Shown here: positions 57,140 to 64,000 of the stretch, piece after piece | Position numbering within the stretch: position 1 is the stretch's first letter | Layout of the letters: each line of letters begins with the position of its first letter | Position numbers and translations under genes: made by a program | From: DASPNH01 sp035626675 | Lineage (GTDB): Bacteria > Desulfobacterota > Binatia > UBA1149 > CAITLU01 | Assembly (NCBI GenBank): GCA_035626675.1 | Contig: DASPNH010000006.1 | Location: 19,038 to 83,037, forward strand | Reading direction: 5' to 3' | Length of the DNA: 64,000 nucleotides | The notes under the pieces: generated by a model | The model's database searches: none | The model's input: only the letters and a program-made list of their open reading frames with translations | Told to the model about the DNA's origin: nothing

Positions 57140-58168
57140 TCAGTCCTTGAAGGCCAGTTCCAGCAGCGGCAACCGATGCCTGCGAAGGAGCATGTAGACG
57201 GCCAGGGCGCCGAGCTTTCGGCGCGACTGGATCTCTCTTCTCTGGCGCCACACCTCGGGCAGGCGGGAAAGGGCTTCGAGGTAGGCGCGCGCCAGGATCC
57301 CCACAAGCTGGCCGCGCGTGTAGTCGCGCGAGAACGTGCTCGACATGCCGCGTCCGGTGGCAGCGGCGAATCCCTGCGCGACATATCTTGCCAGCGTCCA
57401 CAGCGGGCTGAGCATCAGCAGGCGTAGCGGGAGCAGGCGGATGGCGTTCCAGATCCGGTTGCGCTCGACCAGATGGGCCTTGAATGCGGAGTGGTAGCCG
57501 CTGGTCATCGATTTCTTGTGATAGGCCACTGCGTTCGGAAGATAGCGGCAGCGCCAGGCGCGAAGCTGTCCGCGCAGACCCAGGTCCAGATCCTCGAGGT
57601 AGGCGAAATATGCCTCGTCGAACGTTCCGACGTCGTCCAGCATCGCGCGCCGATAGACGGCGGCGCAGCCGTTGGGCGCCAGCACCTCGTCGGACTCGTC
57701 GTACTGGCCCACGTCCTTCTCCAGCCATCCGCGCGACCGGCAGATGCCGTCGGGATAGACGAGCAGACCCGTGGAATCGAAGACTTCGCGGCGATCGAAC
57801 ATGCGCACGCTGGCGGCGAACATGCCGATGTCGGGTTCCCGATCGGAGGCCGCGATCACGTTCTCGATGAAATCCTCGCGCAACTCGGCGTCGTTGTTCA
57901 GGAGCAGCAGCAGATCGCCACGCGCACGCGAGAAGCCGACGTTGTTGCCGGCGCAAAAACCTGTGTTGGTGGGCAGCGCGACGAGGAGCGCCTCGGGAAA
58001 GTCGCGCGCGACCATGTCGGCACTGCCGTCGCGCGACCCATTGTCGACCACGATCACCTCGAACTGGCGCGAGGTCTGCTGGCGAAGGGAGGAAAGACAG
58101 CCGGCTAGAAGATCGGCCCCGTTCCAGTTCAGGATGATGACCGAGACGCGCGGCGAGCCGCTCAGCAC
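57140..58168 (-). CDS. family 2 glycosyltransferase
   Basis: 342-aa GT-A-fold transferase: VSVIILNWNGADLL at the start, VVDNGSRDGSADMV, the donor-site NNDAELREDFI, and acceptor-side FDEAYFAYLEDLDLGLR. It resembles rhamnosyl-type transferases (WbbL). A hydrophobic, basic C-terminal segment may sit on the membrane. GTG 58168 overlaps the end of the ferritin-like gene by seven bases and fits the domain start; the longer open frame lies inside that gene. Substrate unknown. Confidence 0.9.
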   Translation of the reverse strand: MLSGSPRVSVIILNWNGADLLAGCLSSLRQQTSRQFEVIVVDNGSRDGSADMVARDFPEALLVALPTNTGFCAGNNVGFSRARGDLLLLLNNDAELREDFIENVIAASDREPDIGMFAASVRMFDRREVFDSTGLLVYPDGICRSRGWLEKDVGQYDESDEVLAPNGCAAVYRRAMLDDVGTFDEAYFAYLEDLDLGLRGQLRAWRCRYLPNAVAYHKKSMTSGYHSAFKAHLVERNRIWNAIRLLPLRLLMLSPLWTLARYVAQGFAAATGRGMSSTFSRDYTRGQLVGILARAYLEALSRLPEVWRQRREIQSRRKLGALAVYMLLRRHRLPLLELAFKD

Positions 58169-58707
58169 TTGCGAACGAAGCTCGCGCCTCCCCTGCCCGC
58201 ACCTACCCTGCTTTCCACCAGGGCATCGGCACGCGTCAGGAGCTCGTCCCCGCTGCAATGCTTCTCGATCATCAGCGACAGGTCGCTCAGGTCGTGCAGG
58301 AGCATCTGTTCGGCCTGGGCGCGCGCGGCGGGGTCCGAAAGCACGTGGATGAGATCGAGCACCAGGTCTTCGAGCTCGAGGCTTTCCAGCTCCAGCGAGA
58401 TGGAGAAGGCACGCTCGACGTCGACCGAGCTGCCGCTCTCGGCGTGGAGGCGCTCGATCACCTCGGCGGCTTCGATGGCCGCGCTGTCGTCCACCTCGAG
58501 CTTGAGCTCATCGGTCGACTGCGAGAGCAGCGTCTTGAGCAGTGCCAGCGCACCGACGTGCGCGGCCTCGTGGCGCGCCATCGACATCCAGAATCGATGC
58601 AGCTCCGGCTCGCTGCGGAAGGTGGCGGCCAGACGGGTGTAGATCGCCATGGCCAGGCCTTCCAGACGAGAAGCCTCGTCGATGACTCCGGCCATCTTGC
58701 GCGACAT
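58162..58707 (-). CDS. ferritin-like/rubrerythrin-like domain protein
   Basis: 181-aa all-helical protein. Helix 1 has an E (SRLEGLAMAIYTRLA) and helix 2 an H-E-A-A-H motif (MARHEAAHVGALALL). Later helices have ELEDLVLDLIHVLSD and a final EKHC. This resembles the four-helix ferritin-like family, but a complete diiron ligand set is not certain. It is the first gene of a two-gene unit with the glycosyltransferase. A TACCAC box lies six bases before ATG 58707. Confidence 0.55.
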   Translation of the reverse strand: MSRKMAGVIDEASRLEGLAMAIYTRLAATFRSEPELHRFWMSMARHEAAHVGALALLKTLLSQSTDELKLEVDDSAAIEAAEVIERLHAESGSSVDVERAFSISLELESLELEDLVLDLIHVLSDPAARAQAEQMLLHDLSDLSLMIEKHCSGDELLTRADALVESRVGAGRGGASFVRKC

Positions 58708-58713
58708 GGCGTC

Positions 58714-58741
58714 GTGGTAGCAGAGAGCGCGGAGGCATCAA
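58714..58741 (-). promoter_or_regulatory. promoter of the ferritin-like/GT2 pair, leaderless layout
   Basis: Minus strand: TTGATG (58736-58741), 16 bases, TACCAC (58714-58719), six bases, ATG 58707. Confidence 0.4.
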
Positions 58742-58753
58742 ACGAACGAGAAT

Positions 58754-58817
58754 GGGGTCAGGTACGGAGTTTGAGCGTTTCGCACGGCCAAAACGCGCAG
58801 ATCCAGTACCTGACCCC
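58754..58817. repeat. REP-like hairpin, GGGGTCAGGTAC arms
   Basis: Perfect 12-base inverted arms GGGGTCAGGTAC (58754-58765) and GTACCTGACCCC (58806-58817), with an inner GCGTTT/AAACGC stem. Same family as 6787-6839 but a different inner stem. It lies just behind dnaA. Confidence 0.85.
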
Positions 58818-58833
58818 GATGGCTACCGCTGCG

Positions 58834-60213
58834 CTACGTCGCCGGCTGGAGGCGGCCGCGCAGGGCCGGAGAGGCACCGAGCATCTTCTCCATCTGCTGC
58901 AGCCGCGCGGCGAAGGTCTGATCGCCCGATTGCCGTTCGCCCACCGAGCGCACCGCACGCAGGATCGACGTGTGGTTGCGGCCGCCCAGGGCGTGCCCGA
59001 TCTCAGGCAGCGATGCCGCCGTCAGCTTGCGACACATGTAGGCGGCGATGTGGCGCGGCCACGCCACGCGCCGCGAGCGGTCGCGCGAGAGCAGCTCGTC
59101 GCGGCTGAGGCCGTGCACCCAGGCCACCGTGTCGATGACGACGTCCAGGTCGATGGGTCCGCGTCGCGCAAGGTACGGCGTGATCATGGTCTCGACGACG
59201 CCGTCATCGAGCGGCATCGCCTGGTGATTGCTCGCCGCGCGCAGACGCGAGACCAGGCCTTCGACCTCGCGCACGCTTCCCTGCAGCTGCACGGCCAGAC
59301 GCTCCAAAATGTGGTCGTCCAGGTTGATGCCCGACTCGCCGAGCTTGCCCTTGAGGATGCGAAGCCGCAGGTCGCGGTCCAGCGGTCCCAGATCGGCGAG
59401 CAGGCCTCCGGCGAAGCGGCTGTGGAGGCCGCGTTCCAGGTTCTCCAGCTCGTCGGGCGGACGGTCGCTGGCCAAGGCGATGGGCTTGCCCGCCTGATGG
59501 AGCAGGTTGAAGACGTGATACAGCTCCTGTTGCGTGCGCTTCTTGCCCGACAGGAACTGGACGTCGTCGATCAGCAGGGCCTCGGCTCCGCGGAACTCGC
59601 GATGGAACGACTCCATGCGACCGCCCTGCAGGGCCTCGACCATGCGGCGCGTGAAGTCTTCGCCCTGGTAGTAGAGCACGCGCTTGCCGGCGGAGCGCAG
59701 GGACGTCGCGATCGCCATCAGCAGATGCGTCTTGCCGAGACCGACTCCGCCGTACAGGAAAAGTGGATTGCCCGAGTCTCCGGCGCTGCCCTCCGCCAGC
59801 TGGCGGGCGCCGAGATAGGCGAGGCGGTTGCCGTCACCGACGAGAAAATTCTCGAAAGTCTTTTCGCGCGCGGGCTTCGGTTTGGAAGCGGGCGCGCAGC
59901 TGCGGCCGGCCGCTGCGCCGGTCGTGCGCACGCGGTGGGCCGTCGATGCCATGCCGTACTGACCGACGACGACGACGACGCGACACGGCTTCTTGGCCGC
60001 CGTCGCCACCGCGGTCTCGATGGCCGGCAGGAATGACTGTCGCACCCTGTCACGAAAAAGCCCGAAGGGAGCCTCCAGCGTCAGCGTCTCACCGTCGAAA
60101 GAACGCGCGTTGAGCTCGAGGATCCAGGTCTGAAAATCCTTCTCCGACACCCGCTCCTCGATGTACGAGCAAGCTTGCGTCCACAGTCGCTCCGTATCGT
60201 TGTTTCCAATCAT
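58834..60213 (-). CDS. dnaA: chromosomal replication initiator DnaA
   Basis: 459-aa initiator. Domain I (about 1-75, LWTQACSYIEERVSEKDFQTW), a short domain II, the AAA+ domain with Walker A GGVGLGKTH and Walker B LLIDDVQFLSGKK, sensor and arginine-finger region (LHSRFAGG). The DNA-binding domain IV has LPEIGHALGGRNHTSILRAVR, with GRNHT in place of the more usual GRDHT. ATG 60213; TAAGGG lies six bases upstream. dnaN is not adjacent in the window. The non-coding stretch upstream carries DnaA-box-like sites. Confidence 0.97.
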   Translation of the reverse strand: MIGNNDTERLWTQACSYIEERVSEKDFQTWILELNARSFDGETLTLEAPFGLFRDRVRQSFLPAIETAVATAAKKPCRVVVVVGQYGMASTAHRVRTTGAAAGRSCAPASKPKPAREKTFENFLVGDGNRLAYLGARQLAEGSAGDSGNPLFLYGGVGLGKTHLLMAIATSLRSAGKRVLYYQGEDFTRRMVEALQGGRMESFHREFRGAEALLIDDVQFLSGKKRTQQELYHVFNLLHQAGKPIALASDRPPDELENLERGLHSRFAGGLLADLGPLDRDLRLRILKGKLGESGINLDDHILERLAVQLQGSVREVEGLVSRLRAASNHQAMPLDDGVVETMITPYLARRGPIDLDVVIDTVAWVHGLSRDELLSRDRSRRVAWPRHIAAYMCRKLTAASLPEIGHALGGRNHTSILRAVRSVGERQSGDQTFAARLQQMEKMLGASPALRGRLQPAT

Positions 60214-60745
60214 CTCGACCCCTTACCCATCCTCGGAATCGCCTGCACAATCGCCGATGCCGACACTTGCATCCTCGCGGGAGGACCACGAAGTGAGACC
60301 GGCGCCTGAATCATTCTCTGGAACGGATCGCCGCGCGCCTGCTTGCACCCACCGTGCTGCGGCGACGTTCGTGAATCGCGTCTCGAACGGCGCCTCGCAT
60401 CTCGCGCGGCACGCAGGGTGTACAAATCCGCACGGCTCGAGGCAAGGCCGAATGAACGCGATGTTATTTTCTCAAGGGTTTTTCGCGCGGGCGCACAGCG
60501 CCTCCAGCCATGGTGGACAACAGATGCGCGTACTCGCGAGCATTTCTTCGTCGTGGGTTTCCGCGTGTGGGTAACTTGCGACGAAGGCACAGACCACGCG
60601 CAGCATTGTGGACAATGACGTCGCGCAAGCCGCGCATCGTGATGCGGCGCAAGCAGAAACGCCGTCGACTCCGCTTATGTCGCGCGCTGGCGCGCAGCAG
60701 CGGTCTCGCATTGAAACGACCGCCGACCGCCACTAGCGTGCGCGG
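60214..60745. other. candidate replication origin region upstream of dnaA
   Basis: 532 bases with no gene. Box-like sites: GGTGGACAA (60512-60520), TGTGGGTAA (60566-60574) and TGTGGACAA (60607-60615), all in the same orientation and each matching seven to eight of nine bases of TGTGGATAA. An AT-richer tract (GATGTTATTTTCTC, about 60459-60472) lies next to them. The position beside dnaA supports an origin, but box number is small. Confidence 0.4.
60711..60739 (+). promoter_or_regulatory. promoter of the membrane-protein gene, leaderless layout
   Basis: TTGAAA (60711-60716), 17 bases, TAGCGT (60734-60739), six bases, ATG 60746. Confidence 0.5.
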
Positions 60746-61570
60746 ATGGAAGCGCTCTTCGCGCATACGTATCTGCTGCTTTTCGGAAAGCTCGCCGTAG
60801 GCGGGCTGATCGCGATGGCGGTGCCGCCCTTCGCGGAGATGGAGCGGGGCTTCTACAAATCGACTTCCGCCGTCTATCTGGCGTGCGCGATGCTGCTGGT
60901 GGCGGGGCAGGCGACGCTGCGCGCTACCTATGGCGCCGATGCACCCGTCACCATTGCAGGCCTGCTTGCCTGGAGCCTGTTTGCCCTTCTTCTGACGGCC
61001 TATTTCGTGAGCCTTTTCCTGGAAATACCGTGGTTGCGTGCACGATCCTTCGCGCTCGCTTGCCTGCTCGGGCTGGCGGCGCTGGCAATCACGGCTGCCG
61101 CACACGTGCCAGCCGGTGCTGGCGTGGCTGCAACGCTGGCGTTCATGATCGCCGCGCTCAGCGGCGCATTCGTCACCGGAGCCTCGTCGACAGGGATGCT
61201 GCTGGGGCACTGGTATCTGATCGACACGGGACTGGACCTGGAACCTCTGCACCGCATGACCGCGTTCTACCGCCGCAGCCTGCGCGCGGAGATCGTCGCC
61301 ATCGCAGCGGCCATTACCCTTGTCTGGCTGCTCGGCGACAAGTTCGCGCAGGGGATCGCGGCAGCGTTCGGAGAGCGCTTCGGGATTCTCGTCGTCGCGC
61401 GCGTCGCTCTATGGGGACTTGCGCTGTTGCTGGCGGAGCTGATTCGCCGAACGCTCGCCATTCCGCAGACGATGGCGGCAACCGGACTGTTCTACATCGC
61501 CGCGCTGGTCGTTGCCGTCGGCGAGATCGCCGGACATTGGCTGCTGTTCCGGACCGGTCTTCCTTTCTAG
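60746..61570 (+). CDS. polytopic membrane protein of unknown function
   Basis: 274-aa protein with about eight hydrophobic helices. Conserved-looking positions are PPFAEMERGFYKSTSAVYL (after TM1), FVTGASSTGMLLGHWYLID and LEPLHRMTAFYRRSLRAEI, i.e. a His in a membrane helix followed by a polar loop with His and Arg. Such spacing suggests a heme- or quinone-binding subunit, but I recognise no family. It converges on nuoG with a four-base gap, on the opposite strand, so no operon link exists. Confidence 0.65.
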   Translation: MEALFAHTYLLLFGKLAVGGLIAMAVPPFAEMERGFYKSTSAVYLACAMLLVAGQATLRATYGADAPVTIAGLLAWSLFALLLTAYFVSLFLEIPWLRARSFALACLLGLAALAITAAAHVPAGAGVAATLAFMIAALSGAFVTGASSTGMLLGHWYLIDTGLDLEPLHRMTAFYRRSLRAEIVAIAAAITLVWLLGDKFAQGIAAAFGERFGILVVARVALWGLALLLAELIRRTLAIPQTMAATGLFYIAALVVAVGEIAGHWLLFRTGLPF

Positions 61571-61574
61571 AACA

Positions 61575-63185
61575 TCAGGCGGGCGCAGGCGCAGCCACGC
61601 TCGCAGCTGCTGCGGAATCGGTGGGGCGGCGCAGCTCGTCGAGCAACGCTCCGCTGCGGCCCAGATCTTCGTGTCGCTGCAGTGTGGACAATCCCAGATC
61701 GAGACACGTCGCCGCGAAGATCTCCTGCACGTTGCCGTAGCGCGGACCGCCGAGCTCGGCCAGAAGATTCGCCAGTGCTTCCCACCCGGCAACGCAGCGT
61801 CCGGGCGGCGGCACCGCACCGGCAAAAGCCTGCAGACGCTGCCTGCGATTGACGAAGGACCCGGGGGCTTCGAAGTGCGTGGCCACGGCAAGGACCTGGT
61901 TGGCGTAAGCCATGCTCTTGCCGACGTGCTCGTCGATCACCAGCACCTCGTGCAGTTGTTCCAGAAGTGCTCCCCACGTCTTCTCGTCGCTGGCAACCGC
62001 GTCTTCCCGCGCCAGGATCACGCCATCGGTTGCGGCCGGCACGGCGGCCTCGACGAAGCCCAGCGCCAGCAGACCGGCACGATTGGGATAGCGGTCGGTC
62101 GAAATCAGGAACCCGTCGTCCGGAATCGACGACAGCGCCGGCGAGACGATGATGCACGGTGCGCCGCCGAGCCTTTGCGCGATGGCGCGCAGCAGGAAGC
62201 CCTCCTCCATGGACAGCGAAGCGGAAGCGACGATGGCGACCCTGGAACACTCAACCAGTGCGCCCGCGGCCGAGGCCGCGGCTTCGCGCGCATCGACCTC
62301 GACGAACTCGTCGCCGCTTCGCACGTAGCTTGCCGTCAGGCGGTCGCCGGTGTGGACGCCGTGCCAGGTGCGGCGGCCCTCGTCGCACATCCAATAGCCG
62401 TTGACCTGCTCATTGGCGCGCGGCTTGAGGCGGTAGATCCGCCCTTCGCGCGAGTGGACCTCGATGTTGCAGCCGTTGGCGCAGCCCGGGCAGATCGAAT
62501 CGGTGCGGTCCAGGTACCAGACGCGCGCCTGGAAGCGGAACTCGCGGCTGGTCAGGGCCCCGACCGGACAGATGTCGACCACGTTGACGGAATAGTCGTT
62601 GTCGACGGCCCTGCCCTCGGCCACCGAAAGCTCGCTGTGGTCTCCCCTCTCCTTCATGCACAGCTCGTGCGTCTGCGTGACCTCGTCCAGAAACCGGATG
62701 CAGCGCGTGCACAGGATGCAGCGCTCCTGGTCCAGCATGATGTCGGGCCCGACCGGCATCGCCTTGCCCTTGCGCTGCTTCTCCTCGAGCAGCATGCGCG
62801 AGTCGTAGCGCCCGTAATCCATGTAGTATTCCTGCAGCTTGCACTCACCGGCCTGGTCGCAGATCGGACAGTCGATGGGGTGGTTGATGAGCAGGAACTC
62901 GAGGACTCCGCGTCGCGCTTCCTCGACGCGCGGGTTGTTGGTCTCCACGACCATGCCGTCGGCCACGATGGTGTTGCAGCCGATCTGCAGCTTGGGCAAC
63001 GGATTCGGCTGCTTGGCCGACATCGCCTTGATGTCGATCAGGCACATGCGGCAGTTGCCGGCCACCGACAGGCCCGGGTGATAGCAGTAATGCGGAATTT
63101 CCTGGCCGGCCATCTCGGCGGCGCGCACGACGTTGGTACCGTCGGGAACTTCGACGGCCACTCCGTTGATGGTCACTTTGGCCAT
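61575..63185 (-). CDS. nuoG: NADH-quinone oxidoreductase subunit G
   Basis: 536-aa iron-sulfur subunit of the complex I NADH module. [2Fe-2S] ligands C34, C45, C48 and C70; the His-Cys3 cluster at HPIDCPICDQAGEC (H102, C106, C109, C115); further clusters at ERCILCTRC and VDICPVGAL, and a CPGCANGC set at the start of the molybdopterin-oxidoreductase-like part, which is only partly present. It is shorter than the ~900-aa enterobacterial form and ends Ala/Pro-rich. ATG 63185 fits the ferredoxin-fold start; the longer open frame does not. 28 bases behind nuoF, same strand. Confidence 0.93.
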   Translation of the reverse strand: MAKVTINGVAVEVPDGTNVVRAAEMAGQEIPHYCYHPGLSVAGNCRMCLIDIKAMSAKQPNPLPKLQIGCNTIVADGMVVETNNPRVEEARRGVLEFLLINHPIDCPICDQAGECKLQEYYMDYGRYDSRMLLEEKQRKGKAMPVGPDIMLDQERCILCTRCIRFLDEVTQTHELCMKERGDHSELSVAEGRAVDNDYSVNVVDICPVGALTSREFRFQARVWYLDRTDSICPGCANGCNIEVHSREGRIYRLKPRANEQVNGYWMCDEGRRTWHGVHTGDRLTASYVRSGDEFVEVDAREAAASAAGALVECSRVAIVASASLSMEEGFLLRAIAQRLGGAPCIIVSPALSSIPDDGFLISTDRYPNRAGLLALGFVEAAVPAATDGVILAREDAVASDEKTWGALLEQLHEVLVIDEHVGKSMAYANQVLAVATHFEAPGSFVNRRQRLQAFAGAVPPPGRCVAGWEALANLLAELGGPRYGNVQEIFAATCLDLGLSTLQRHEDLGRSGALLDELRRPTDSAAAASVAAPAPA

Positions 63186-63213
63186 TGCTGCTGTGTCCTT
63201 GCGCGCGCGCCGC

Positions 63214-64000
63214 TCAGGCTGCGGCTTCGCTGCCGGCATCGGCGGAGCCGGTAGTGGCGAGGCCGGCGGCGGCACGGAAATCGTCGGGGAACTTGGCCAG
63301 GAAGCTGCGTACCGGCATGGCGGCAGCGTCCGAGAGCACGCAGATCGTCGTGCCGAGCATGCCCTTGGCGACGTTGTCGAGGACGCGGATGTCGTCCGGC
63401 GTCCCCTCGCCTTCGTCCAGGCGGATCAGGATCTTCTCGAGCCAGCCGGTGCCTTCGCGGCACGGAGTGCACTGTCCGCACGACTCGTGATGGTAGAAAT
63501 GCGAGATGCGCCGCAGTGCCGCGACCATGTCGGTCGAGTCGTCCATCACGATGATGCCGGCCGAACCGAGCATCGAGCCCGCCTTGGCCACCGAATCGAA
63601 GTCCATGGCGATGTCGATCTCGTCGGCGCGCAGGATCGGCACGGACGAGCCGCCCGGGATGACGGCCTTGAGCTTTCGGCCCGGCAGCATGCCGCCGGCG
63701 TGAACCTCGATGAGCTCGCGCAGGGAGGTTCCCATCGGCAGCTCGAAGACGCCCGGCCGCTGCACGTGTCCGGAAATGCAGTAGAGCTTGGGGCCCGGCC
63801 CGGATTCGGGACCGATTGCCTTGAACCAGCTGGCACCGCGCTCGAGGATGTGGCGGACGCAAGCAAGGGTCTCGACGTTGTTGACGATGGTCGGACAGCC
63901 GAAGACGCCGTAGACAGCCGGGAACGGCGGCTTGATGCGAGGATGCGCGCGCTTGCCTTCCAGGGACTCGATCAGCCCCGTCTCTTCGCCGCAGATGTAG
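63214..64000 (-). CDS. nuoF: NADH-quinone oxidoreductase subunit F, 5' end cut by window
   Basis: C-terminal ~260 residues of the NADH/FMN-binding subunit. Readable marks are YICGEETGLIESLEGKR, the FP/PAVYGVFGCPTIVNNVETL segment, PGGSSVPIL and the N3 cluster motif SCGQCTPCREGTGWL. The frame is open to the window edge. nuoG follows, so this is the usual E-F-G order of a nuo operon. Confidence 0.95.
   Translation of the reverse strand, partial: YICGEETGLIESLEGKRAHPRIKPPFPAVYGVFGCPTIVNNVETLACVRHILERGASWFKAIGPESGPGPKLYCISGHVQRPGVFELPMGTSLRELIEVHAGGMLPGRKLKAVIPGGSSVPILRADEIDIAMDFDSVAKAGSMLGSAGIIVMDDSTDMVAALRRISHFYHHESCGQCTPCREGTGWLEKILIRLDEGEGTPDDIRVLDNVAKGMLGTTICVLSDAAAMPVRSFLAKFPDDFRAAAGLATTGSADAGSEAAA

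Noticed and set aside
61683..61691. Perfect TGTGGACAA, same as an origin box
   Set aside because: It is a single site inside nuoG, away from the cluster; one match to a nine-base word is expected by chance in 64 kb.

Overview
The window is GC-rich, densely coding bacterial chromosome. Gene content points to an uncultured, deltaproteobacterium-like Gram-negative (Myxococcota- or Binatota-like is my inference). The clues are DUF4215 cysteine-rich repeats, a choice-of-anchor L protein, dockerin-like modules on secreted proteins, Thr-rich linkers, a two-module HNH protein, complex I genes and lipoproteins. No phage, integron, CRISPR array or complete insertion sequence was seen.

Layout. 1-4816: a tight co-directional run of cysteine desulfurase (3' part), mnmA, mtaB, rnc and era, i.e. 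tRNA thiolation/methylthiolation plus RNA processing and ribosome assembly. 5186-9030: der, a BamE-like lipoprotein and a B12-binding radical SAM protein, separated by two families of palindromic repeats. 9213-13110: secreted proteins and a gamma-carbonic anhydrase. 13346-16367: guaB-guaA. 16553-25182: a block of large secreted proteins (FG-GAP, choice-of-anchor L, YncE-like, and a sialidase-like/DUF4215/dockerin protein). 25183-30706: an MFS transporter, a polytopic membrane protein and an HNH protein. 30794-34412: a bifunctional penicillin-binding protein preceded by WD40-like sequence, now split by a frameshift. 34699-36363: two small dockerin-bearing secreted proteins. 36496-41964: dnaE, hflX and a CDP-alcohol phosphatidyltransferase. 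42025-49323: TANGO2-like, MoxR ATPase plus CoxE-like VWA pair, CNNM/CorC-type protein, bifunctional nuclease, TPR protein and an ArnT-like glycosyltransferase. 49320-58707: acyltransferase, ion transporter, dGTPase, NHL lipoprotein, tRNA-Arg(CCT), amidase, and a ferritin-like plus GT2 pair. 58834-60745: dnaA with a candidate origin upstream. 60746-64000: an unknown membrane protein and the 3' part of a nuo operon (nuoG, partial nuoF).

Three things stand out. First, there is a WD40 propeller apparently fused to a class A PBP, interrupted by a one-base frameshift. Second, many first genes of transcription units have a -35/-10 pair placed so that the start codon falls at the expected transcription start, suggesting widespread leaderless transcription. 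Third, the secretome reuses modules: dockerin-like pairs, Thr-rich linkers, Cys-rich repeats, and a C-terminal domain that looks shared by the serine protease and the FG-GAP protein. Smaller oddities are a probable ATA start codon, swapped duplicate 5' gene segments at two loci, and two palindromic repeat families. Everything here comes from reading the sequence; no database search was run.
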